Shown here: one piece after another, positions 1-5,156 of the stretch
Numbering within the stretch: position 1 is the first letter of the stretch
How the letters are laid out: each line of letters begins with the position of its first letter
Origin: Desulfobacterales bacterium
GTDB taxonomy: Bacteria > Desulfobacterota > Desulfobacteria > Desulfobacterales > BuS5
DNA: 5,689 bases
Assembly (NCBI GenBank): GCA_016735355.1
Contig: JAERRQ010000135.1
Location: forward strand, 1-5,689
Direction: 5' to 3'
The notes under the pieces: generated by a model
The model's input: the letters and a program-made list of their open reading frames with translations, nothing else
Told to the model about the DNA's origin: nothing
The model's database searches: none
Made by a program: the position numbers and the translations under genes

Positions 1-1
1 A

Positions 2-1009
2 GATCAGGGAGGATCACTCAGGGTCGGACCTGAAAGCGCCGGCGCTGATCCCGGACCGATCTGCTACGGCAGGGGCAAGCGCATCACAGTGACAGATGCC
101 AATCTTTTTCTGGGAAGACTGCTGCCGGAAAATTTTCTAGGTCGGAAAATGCGGCTATATCCTGAAAGGCTCAAAGCCGCTTTTGAAGGCATGGCCAAAG
201 ATATCGGATTCAGCTCGATTGAGCTGGCGGAGGGTATTCTGGATGTTGCCAATGCCTCCATGGAGCGGGCTATAAGAGTTATTTCCGTGGAAAAAGGGCA
301 TGATCCACGGGAGTTTACACTTTTTGCATTCGGGGGCGCGGGCGGATTGCACGCGGTTTTTCTTGCCGGACTCCTTAACATACCCCAGGTGCTTATCCCG
401 CAAAACCCGGGTATCCTCTCCGCAACCGGCATGCTGCTGGCAGACGTTATCAGGGATTTTTCCAGAACCGTCATGATCGATAATTATGACGGAAATATTA
501 AGGATTTAAAAAAATTATTTTTGCCACTTGAAAAGCAGGGGCTGGCCGCTCTTGCCCTGGAAGGTATTGCCGAAGAAAAATCGATTCCGGAACGATACCT
601 GGACATGCGTTACAAGGGGCAGTCGTATGAGATTCTGGTACCATTTTATGAAAAATTTGTTGAAGAATTTCATAATCTGCATGAAAAGCTTTATGGGTAT
701 TGTAACAAAGACAAAATGATCGAAATTGTAAATATCCGGCTAAGGGCCAGGGGCAGCGCTGAAAAACCGCAATTTTACAAATCCGGCAAAATGTCCGCCA
801 AAATCAGCAGCAAAGCCCGGCTACCTGATAAGAAAGCTGTTTTTGACGGAAAAAAGACAAGCACCAAAATTATTCAAAGAGACCGGCTGCTATCCGGTAA
901 TATTATTAAAGGCCCGGCTCTCCTGACAGAATATTCATCCACCATTATCATACCTCCCAATGCTTCCGGCCAGGTCGATGATTATGGAAATATTCTAATC
1001 ACTGTGTAA
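2..1009 (+). CDS. hyuA: Hydantoinase A / N-methylhydantoinase A / 5-oxoprolinase family protein, C-terminal half (5' partial)
   Basis: The frame is open from base 2 to TAA at 1007-1009, giving 335 residues that lack the N-terminus because the gene starts outside the window. A GTG at 89 is an internal codon, not the start: family sequence continues upstream of it. Visible family blocks are GPESAGADPGPICYGRG followed by VTDANLFLGRL (about 28-120), then the glycine-rich FAFGGAGGLHA with PQNPGILSATGM (about 323-435), then YLDMRYKGQSYE (598-633), and the terminal GPALLTEYSSTIIIPP with a closing DDYGNILI strand (913-1002). Members of this family carry out ATP-dependent opening of hydantoin, 5-oxoproline or related cyclic amides in the cytoplasm, usually with a HyuB partner encoded alongside. 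No hyuB follows here, so any partner must lie upstream or elsewhere. Full-length HyuA proteins are roughly 650-700 residues, so about half is present. The substrate cannot be told from the sequence. Confidence 0.93.
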   Translation, partial: DQGGSLRVGPESAGADPGPICYGRGKRITVTDANLFLGRLLPENFLGRKMRLYPERLKAAFEGMAKDIGFSSIELAEGILDVANASMERAIRVISVEKGHDPREFTLFAFGGAGGLHAVFLAGLLNIPQVLIPQNPGILSATGMLLADVIRDFSRTVMIDNYDGNIKDLKKLFLPLEKQGLAALALEGIAEEKSIPERYLDMRYKGQSYEILVPFYEKFVEEFHNLHEKLYGYCNKDKMIEIVNIRLRARGSAEKPQFYKSGKMSAKISSKARLPDKKAVFDGKKTSTKIIQRDRLLSGNIIKGPALLTEYSSTIIIPPNASGQVDDYGNILITV

Positions 1010-1060
1010 GAAAATTAGGCATCCTTCAGTAAACCCAAAAAGTAGTTTACAGTTGTTCCA

Positions 1061-1088
1061 GTAGGGGTTCAAAATTTTGAACCCCTAC
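1061..1088. repeat. Perfect 28-bp palindrome between convergent genes
   Basis: The arms GTAGGGGTTCAA and TTGAACCCCTAC are exact reverse complements around a central AATT, so transcripts from either strand could fold into a 12-bp stem with a 4-nt loop. It lies 52 bp after the hyuA stop and about 30 bp beyond the end of the minus-strand GMC remnant. That position suits a bidirectional transcript end. No U-tract follows on either side, so a classical intrinsic terminator is not supported. A repeated extragenic palindrome or a protein-binding site is equally possible. Confidence 0.6.
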
Positions 1089-1118
1089 ATTATGAAAGCC
1101 GGTCGCTTTGCAGCAGCT

Positions 1119-1524
1119 TTAATATGGACGCAATCCGGTATTTATCGAGCTTAGCTTGACGCGTATGCCTATATGGGTATCCAGCATTTCACAAGTACCG
1201 GTCTCTTGTTTTACTTCATCCAGTTCGGCGCTGATATTTATGTCAAAGAATCTGAGTTGACCTTCAAAATATCTTACCCCATGGCCGATAGCCAGTTCCC
1301 TGGTGCATCCCAGGTTGAATCCCCTGAGAATCGAATACCCCTCTTCAGTACGGGAAAATTTTCCATTATACTGGTAAAGCTGTTTGCCGAGCTCCATTTC
1401 ATCCAGCCCGGCAAACCTGCTCAATAATAATCAGTTCCTTGCCGGCCATGGCCAGTTCCCCGGCAGCCATGGGTCCGCCCGCACCTGTGCAGACAAATAT
1501 ATATCCGGTTTTGCGCGCTTTCAT
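1119..1524 (-). pseudogene. GMC-type FAD oxidoreductase remnant, N-terminal part, frameshifted and 3'-truncated
   Basis: Reading down from an ATG at 1522-1524, the first frame gives a hydrophobic strand YIFVCTGAGGPMAAGEL and then AMAGKELIIIEQ. This resembles the beta-alpha-beta dinucleotide fold of GMC flavoproteins (GxGxxG, helix, then a strand ending in an acidic residue). That frame stops soon afterwards. The related sequence continues in another frame from about 1425: GLDEMELGKQLYQYNGKFSR, then GYSILRGFNLGCTRELAIGHGVRYFE and DINISAELDEVKQETG. These resemble the GMC blocks around the conserved GG(S/C)T region and the linker to the substrate domain. It ends at a stop at 1119-1121, so several hundred residues, including the catalytic His region, are absent. 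One indel near 1420-1430 and loss of the 3' end make it a dead gene. Assignment is by pattern memory; another FAD-dependent dehydrogenase is possible. Confidence 0.6.
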
Positions 1525-1536
1525 TATAATTTTTTA

Positions 1537-2289
1537 TCAGCACCCGTCCGGATTCGTTTTTCTCTTGAAGGCGATTAAGCCTGCCAGGCCTGATCCCAAA
1601 AACCAGAAAGCAGCCGGAAGCGGCACAGGGGTAACATCAAAACTGGTTGCGCCTTTAAAATTTTCCACAATCTGGGGCCGTGCCACATCTTTAAAATACA
1701 TTTTGGTATCATCCATACCAGAGTGTGTTTTAAAATATGTGCGGTAAGCAAAAAAATCCCATCCTTCCTGATGACCGCTATGTTCAATATCAGCGTCAAT
1801 GGTATAATTTACTGCCTGTGAACTGACCAGGTAGGTTCCGGTTCCTTCAATACTAAATTTGTACCAGGCGTCCCCAAGGGTAAGGTCTTCATTAGCAGTA
1901 ATAGGATCAGCATAAGTGAGATCATCTTCAGTCCAGGGCATATTGTCTACAAATATCTCTTCAGGGCCGTCTGTATTCCAGCCTGTCAAAATATTTATAG
2001 AACTGCTGTTGATATTACCAAGCCCAAGGTGTTGATCCAGGGCCTGCAGGGCGCGGTAACCCACCATCCGACAAATACAGGCCTTCCAGTGGTCGGTTGC
2101 ATACTCCCACATCAACCCCGGGGGGGGATCTATCGGCGGCTTCCCTGTTGGTTCCTCGGACTTCAAAATATATCCCGATCCATCTATGGTTATGCCATCC
2201 CCAGCGCCTACATTAATCAGCGCTGCACTGGCCGGCAACACACTGCCGATAATAAAAAAACAGAGGACTAAATAAAATGATTTCTTCAT
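1537..2289 (-). CDS. Secreted protein with VPLPA-CTERM (PEP-CTERM-like) sorting tail
   Basis: The protein has 250 residues. I chose the ATG at 2289 because AAAAGGAGA precedes it by 8 nt and a signal peptide follows at once: MKK, a hydrophobic core to residue 18, and ASA|A cleavage near residue 22. An upstream in-frame start at 2349 would place 20 non-signal residues, which overlap permease-remnant sequence, ahead of it. The mature part begins with a glycine-rich stretch and a proline-rich linker (47-57). A block with H67, C71 and C73 (DHWKACICRMVGYRALQALD) and GWNTDGPEEIFVD follow. The C-terminus has VPLPAAFWFLGSGL, a short membrane helix and a basic FKRK. This is the tripartite signal that exosortase-type enzymes process in Gram-negative bacteria, so surface or extracellular-matrix placement is expected. 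The tail TNPDGC after the basic cluster is a little longer than usual. The core has no function I can name; a weak FmdE-like pattern is discussed in the findings. Confidence 0.85.
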   Translation of the reverse strand: MKKSFYLVLCFFIIGSVLPASAALINVGAGDGITIDGSGYILKSEEPTGKPPIDPPPGLMWEYATDHWKACICRMVGYRALQALDQHLGLGNINSSSINILTGWNTDGPEEIFVDNMPWTEDDLTYADPITANEDLTLGDAWYKFSIEGTGTYLVSSQAVNYTIDADIEHSGHQEGWDFFAYRTYFKTHSGMDDTKMYFKDVARPQIVENFKGATSFDVTPVPLPAAFWFLGSGLAGLIAFKRKTNPDGC

Positions 2290-2296
2290 GTTTACA

Positions 2297-2305
2297 TCTC
2301 CTTTT
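2297..2305 (-). promoter_or_regulatory. Strong ribosome binding site deciding the start of the VPLPA-tail protein
   Basis: On the minus strand the sequence is AAAAGGAGA, with 8 nt between AGGAG and the ATG at 2289. It is by far the best Shine-Dalgarno match near either candidate start, so it fixes the start at 2289. A TATAAT on the minus strand (2321-2326) lies just upstream and could be a -10 element, but I see no convincing -35 at the proper distance. Confidence 0.75.
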
Positions 2306-2321
2306 GTAAAATTAGATAAAA

Positions 2322-2807
2322 TTATAAAGCTTTTGCGCGCATCCGCCATTGCAGGCGGCGGGCAGCCAAAATAAAAATGATGGTCAAGACTGACAATGCA
2401 GTCAAATCGATTAAAATTAAAAAATACGGCTTTGCTCCGAATAAATTATGAAAGGGGTGATACAAGAACCAGGGGCCGGCTCCGGGCCGGCATATCAGCC
2501 AGGGGTAGAATATTGCCGCTGGTAAAAAAAAGCGGGAATTTTACCACGCTGAATGTCATCATAACCTGGGAAGGATTATTAGTCGGTGCGGATACAAGTA
2601 AGGTTCCGATGCAATGTCAAAGCCATCCACAGCGGCCCTCCCGCCGGTCGGTTCAATAATCCCGGTCAGCATGCGCACAGTAGTAGTCTTGCCGGCGCCG
2701 TTGGGCCCGAAAAATCCAAAAATTTCACCTTTTTTTACTTCCAGGATAATATTATCAACTGCAGTCATATTGCCGTAACGGCGGGTCAATCCATTAATCG
2801 AAATCAT
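2322..2807 (-). pseudogene. Collapsed ABC exporter: ATPase N-terminus joined to ABC-2 permease C-terminus
   Basis: The ATG at 2807 opens a typical ABC ATPase: MISINGLTRRYG, then GFFGPNGAGKTTTVRMLTGI (Walker A) and EPTGGRAAVDGFDI. Homology stops near 2605. Q-loop, signature LSGGQ, Walker B and H-loop are all absent. From about 2612 downward, in a different frame, the sequence is the last part of an ABC-2 type permease: IGTLLVSAPTNNPSQVMM, KFPLFFTSGNILPLADMP, SPLS. This frame reaches a stop at 2446-2448. A neighbouring frame continues with HNLFGAKPYFLILIDLTAL, a hydrophobic helix and AARRLQWRMRA, ending at TAA 2322-2324. A single deletion must have removed most of the ATPase and most of the permease, followed by an indel near 2450. 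DrrAB/NodIJ-type exporters have this ATPase-then-permease order. No transport activity is possible from this remnant. Confidence 0.85.
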
Positions 2808-2817
2808 AATTTATTTT

Positions 2818-2844
2818 TCTATACGAACATTTTATAATAGTCAA
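2818..2844 (-). promoter_or_regulatory. Possible sigma-70-type promoter of the former ABC operon
   Basis: On the minus strand TTGACT (2839-2844) is followed after 15 nt by TATAGA (2818-2823), about 10 bp before the ATG at 2807. The hexamers are good but the spacer is short, and there is no clear Shine-Dalgarno before the ATG, so this is tentative. Confidence 0.3.
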
Positions 2845-2854
2845 GATAATTTTA

Positions 2855-2884
2855 GGTTTAACGAAATATTATCGGTTTAACGAA
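2855..2884. repeat. Two 11-bp direct repeats, possible operator
   Basis: GGTTTAACGAA occurs at 2855-2865 and again at 2874-2884, start to start 19 bp, nearly two helical turns. Both copies lie just upstream of the -35-like element of the ABC remnant and would face the same side of the helix. This suggests a binding site for a transcription factor, but no regulator gene is visible in the window. Confidence 0.45.
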
Positions 2885-3259
2885 CTTTTTATTATTTTAC
2901 ACAAAGAGTTGGATTAACCATATAAAGAAGTAAAGGGACTCAGACTTTATTTGATTAATAACGACAGGATTATTCATCTCATCAGTTGGCATCAGGTTCA
3001 AGATGAGGAAGAATTTGCCAAAGGACTAAGAATAATTCGAGATGCAGTGTTAATTCCAGAGGACAAAGTCCGACTTTGTATTATCGGTGATGGCTTCCTG
3101 GATATGGAAAACACCACTTGAAATATTTCCAAAAGCCAAGCAAATTTTGGTTTTTTATCACTGCTCTGAATATATTCATGCCGCAGGAAACGTTCAATAC
3201 GGTAAGCGTACGAGGCGAACTCAGGAATGGATCGAAGTGACTTTCACGCGACTGTTTCA

Positions 3260-3268
3260 TAACAACAT
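3260..3268. repeat. Target-site duplication, left copy
   Basis: TAACAACAT here is identical to 3397-3405. The two copies bracket the 128-bp hairpin element. Counting the following C, which is also shared, the duplication could be 10 bp. Confidence 0.75.
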
Positions 3269-3396
3269 CAGCAGTTTGCAGAAGAAAAACAGGATAACCT
3301 ATTGAAATAATTAAGTTTGTACTTTTTATCTTTACGAAAAGCGCCATTAGAAACCTTAATAATATCAACGAGTTATCATGCTATTGGAAATTGCTG
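3269..3396. mobile_element. 128-bp non-coding hairpin element (MITE-like) inserted in the transposase remnant
   Basis: The ends are imperfect inverted repeats: CAGCAGTTTGCAGAAG at the left against CAGCAATTTCCAATAG at the right (complement), 12 of 16 matching. A second inner pair of arms, 3292-3315 and 3355-3378, matches at 18 of 24 positions, with a central loop of about 39 nt. The element is flanked by identical 9-bp repeats. Deleting it together with one repeat (137 bp) joins TTTCATAACAACAT to CGACAATG and restores one transposase frame, reading FHNN-IDNVIMGL. It holds no open frame, so it would need a transposase in trans. The parent IS family cannot be named, although 9-bp duplications are known in several IS families. 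Confidence 0.75.
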
Positions 3397-3405
3397 TAAC
3401 AACAT
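3397..3405. repeat. Target-site duplication, right copy
   Basis: TAACAACAT is identical to 3260-3268. In the rebuilt transposase it encodes the Asn-Asn pair before the DNVIMGL segment. Confidence 0.75.
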
Positions 3406-4437
3406 CGACAATGTTATAATGGGGCTAAAGATTATGCAGCCGGCTTCATCCGAGGCAAAAGATAAAATACAGAAAGCTATAGGTTGCTTATCAAAACGAA
3501 GGCACCAAGTGAATTATGGAAAGGCCAAAAGAGCCTCTTATCATATAGGCAGTGGCGCTATTGAAAGTGCGAACAAATTTATAAGTCACGTTCGTTTAAA
3601 ACGTTCCGGGGCATGGTGGTATATCACCAACGCGAATAACATTCTAAAACTCAGATGCGCAAAATATAACGGGACATATGATAAAATCATTGGCAAGTAT
3701 AGACAAATGAATAGAGAAAAAACTTATGATAATTCTTCTACCCAATAGTTTTTGTCAAGAAATTGCGGATGCTCCCAAACAGGCCGGCATCATGCTGAAT
3801 GAAATTGCCAAAAATATATCCACCGAAATTGCTGCTCATTGGCAGGCCCCCCTACCGCTCTCTCCGGCTATCTGTAAAAAAATAAAGTATACAGGTGGTT
3901 ATCTCAAGGTTAAAGATATGGCCGTAACCGGTTAGCCGGCGCAGGCGATCCTGTTACTATTTTTAAAGCCCGAAGGTTTCGTTTTTTTTCTCCCCCGAAC
4001 ATAACCGGGCTCAAGGTTGAACAGGCAATTATTAAAAATGGAGTAAAGGTCGGTTCTCTCACCCTGACTCCTTCTATGGCCTGGTACCGGAAGGTTTCAA
4101 AACGCAGCAGACTTGTGCCGGTTTTTCTTTCCGCCGGTCTTGTGATTGCAGCCCTGCTCCTTTGGCCCCTCAGCCGCGGGCCCACCCGGCGTTTGACCGC
4201 ACTCGTGGAGGTATCGGGTCGCCTGGCTCAGGGAGACCTCTCGGTTCGGGCAGTTATAAAGGGCAAAGATGAAATAGACCGATTGGCCCTGCGCTTTAAC
4301 AGAATGGCTCAAACCCTTGAAAAACAGCGCACTGCCCGCAGGAATTTTTTCCGTGCAATTTCCCATGAAATCCGCTCACCCCTGGCCAGAATCAGGATCG
4401 CACTCGACATCCTGGCCGAATCTGATTCGGGAAAAGA

Positions 4438-4469
4438 AAAAAAGATTGTCTGGCCAACGCCCAGGCCGG
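4438..4469 (+). other. Slippery heptamer plus hairpin: candidate -1 ribosomal frameshift signal
   Basis: A_AAA_AAG (4438-4444) lies exactly in the zero-frame phase required for tandem -1 slippage. After 5 nt a hairpin can form, with stem CTGGCC (4450-4455) and GGCCGG (4464-4469), one G-U pair and an 8-nt loop. The zero frame stops at 4472-4474, while the -1 frame holds the rest of the kinase. The layout matches known bacterial -1 frameshift sites such as dnaX. However, the gene is otherwise damaged and a one-base loss in the A7 run explains the shift more simply. Confidence 0.3.
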
Positions 4470-4554
4470 AATAGATGAAATTGATTCACTTACCGGCAAA
4501 ATGCTGGCTGCAGCCAGGGGGCCGGATATATGTCCGATCCTTGAAAATCGTTCG

Positions 4555-4599
4555 GTTGATTTGATTGTCGTTGATTTGATTGCCCTGGATTTGATTGCC
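4555..4599 (+). repeat. Three 15-bp tandem repeats in the kinase coding region
   Basis: Units GTTGATTTGATTGTC, GTTGATTTGATTGCC and CTGGATTTGATTGCC lie head to tail and encode VDLIV-VDLIA-LDLIA. They sit in the linker between the DHp and ATPase domains. The period is a multiple of three, so the frame is kept while about 10 residues are added relative to a single VDLIA unit. Confidence 0.8.
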
Positions 4600-5042
4600 T
4601 TGGCCCGGGCGATGGCAAAAACTTATGGCCTGGCTTTGAAAACATCCTGCCAAACCGCAATTATCAAGGCTGATCCGGAAGTTTTATCCCGTGCCGTACG
4701 GAATATTTTCGAAAATATTTCCCGTTACGCCTCTCCTGATAAATCTGTCAGCCTGGCATTGATTCGTGCCAAAGGAATGGTAAAAATATTTTTCCGCGAT
4801 TACGGCCCCGGGATCCCGGAAGATGAAACCGAACGGATTTTTGAACCTTTTTTCCGGCTTGATAAAAATCATGGCGGCACAGGCCTTGGCCTGTCCATTG
4901 TCCGGCAGGCCGTTGAACAGCTCAATGGCCGGGTGCATGCGGAGGCCGCCGAAGGCGGCGGCAATGTAATTGTGATCTCTTTGCCTGAGAAATAAGAATG
5001 GTATCCCCGAATTTCCCCTCCGGTTTTGGACGAAATCTTTTA

Positions 5043-5071
5043 TTTACATGTTCTTTCTTATATACCATAAT
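5043..5071 (+). promoter_or_regulatory. Likely sigma-70-type promoter for the gene at 5157
   Basis: TTTACA (5043-5048) is followed after 17 nt by CATAAT (5066-5071). Each hexamer differs from consensus at one position and the spacing is ideal. It lies in a strongly AT-rich stretch (about 5036-5130) after the kinase stop and would give a leader of roughly 80 nt. Confidence 0.5.
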
Positions 5072-5156
5072 ATATTTTTTTCAAAACTGTATTAAATATT
5101 ATCATATCATATTATAAAGTTATATGAAATTGAGCATTGCCCTGGGAGCAAGGTGA

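Larger units (their letters stand above)
2918..3748 (+). pseudogene. ISKra4-family-like transposase, N-terminally truncated, frameshifted and interrupted
   Basis: Three pieces make one protein. Piece one (2918-3092) reads GLRLYLINNDRIIHLISWHQ to KVRLCIIGDG. After a net 2-base loss in the GDG codons, piece two (3093-3268) reads ASWIWKTPLEIFPKAKQIL, FYHCSEYIHAAGN, TFTRLFHNN. After a 137-bp insertion, piece three (3406-3748) reads DNVIMGLKIMQPASSEA, then IGSGAIESANKFISHVRLKR, SGAWWY and LRCAKYNGTYDKII, ending in TAG. The D of IGDG and the E of GAIES fit the second and third acidic residues of a DDE transposase, and the IESANK...RLK block is characteristic of the ISKra4 group as I remember it. 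The N-terminal part with the first D is missing: an in-frame stop lies just before 2918 and nothing recognisable precedes it. About 230 residues remain of a family usually well over 300. Confidence 0.85.
2918..3776 (+). mobile_element. Right-hand part of an ISKra4-like insertion sequence
   Basis: The transposase ends at 3748. The sequence then runs through TTTTTGTCAAG and ends near GCGGATGCTCCC (3765-3776), immediately before sequence that reads as histidine kinase (from about 3777). I take 3776 as the probable right end because an IS terminus beginning GGGAGC (complement strand) would suit it. No matching inverted copy is present near 2885-2918, so the left end is lost and the left boundary is only where transposase similarity starts. 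Confidence 0.55.
3777..4995 (+). pseudogene. Sensor histidine kinase (CpxA/RstB-like layout), 5'-truncated with two frameshifts
   Basis: Piece one (3777 to about 3920) is a remnant of the extracytoplasmic sensor: KQAGIMLNEIAKNISTEIAA, then YTGGYLKVKDM. The frame shifts by -1 near 3905-3930, before a stop at 3933-3935. Piece two reads GAGDPVTIFKARRFRFF and NGVKVGSLTLTPSM, then a membrane helix (4112-4171), HAMP (about 4172-4345, PTRRL to DEIDRLALRFNRM) and the DHp box AISHEIRSPL with the phospho-accepting His at 4364-4366. A second -1-type shift at an A7 run (4437-4443) leads to piece three: ANAQAGIDEIDSLTGKMLAA, N-box NIFENISRYA (Asn near 4714), G1 DYGPGIP (4798-4818), F-box ERIFEPFF and G2 GGTGLGLSIV, ending at TAA 4993-4995. 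Every catalytic box is intact, but the first membrane helix and the start are gone where the IS abuts. No response regulator is in the window. The shift at 4438-4444 could in principle be programmed; the first one cannot be explained that way from what I see. Confidence 0.85.

Noticed and set aside
64..474. Minus-strand open frame of 136 codons (and a shorter one at 155-403)
   Set aside because: It lies wholly opposite the well-supported hyuA frame, has no ribosome binding site or recognisable domain, and shows the composition of an antisense shadow.
2290..2349. 20-codon N-terminal extension of the VPLPA-tail protein
   Set aside because: It would bury the signal peptide and uses sequence that encodes the permease remnant in another frame; the strong Shine-Dalgarno supports the start at 2289.
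2343..2358. Small hairpin CCGCC-ATTGCA-GGCGG
   Set aside because: It lies within permease coding remnant encoding the basic AARRLQWRMR end; it has no U-tract and no reason to be a terminator.
2396..2659. Plus-strand open frame of 87 codons
   Set aside because: It is antisense to the ABC exporter remnant and has no domain of its own.
3080..3100. Programmed frameshift in the transposase at GDG/ASWIW
   Set aside because: No slippery heptamer is present, a net 2-base loss is needed, and the gene is already truncated and interrupted.
3825..3834. GAAATTGCTG identical to the right end of the MITE-like element
   Set aside because: Ten bases inside kinase coding sequence, with no inverted partner or flanking duplication; a chance match.
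4076..4474. Independent small kinase starting at the ATG at 4076
   Set aside because: No ribosome binding site precedes it, and sensor-domain sequence continues upstream in the same frame, so the ATG is internal.
4996..5040. Intrinsic terminator after the kinase
   Set aside because: Only a short imperfect stem (TCC/GGA around GGTTTT) can be drawn before the T-rich stretch; too weak to call.
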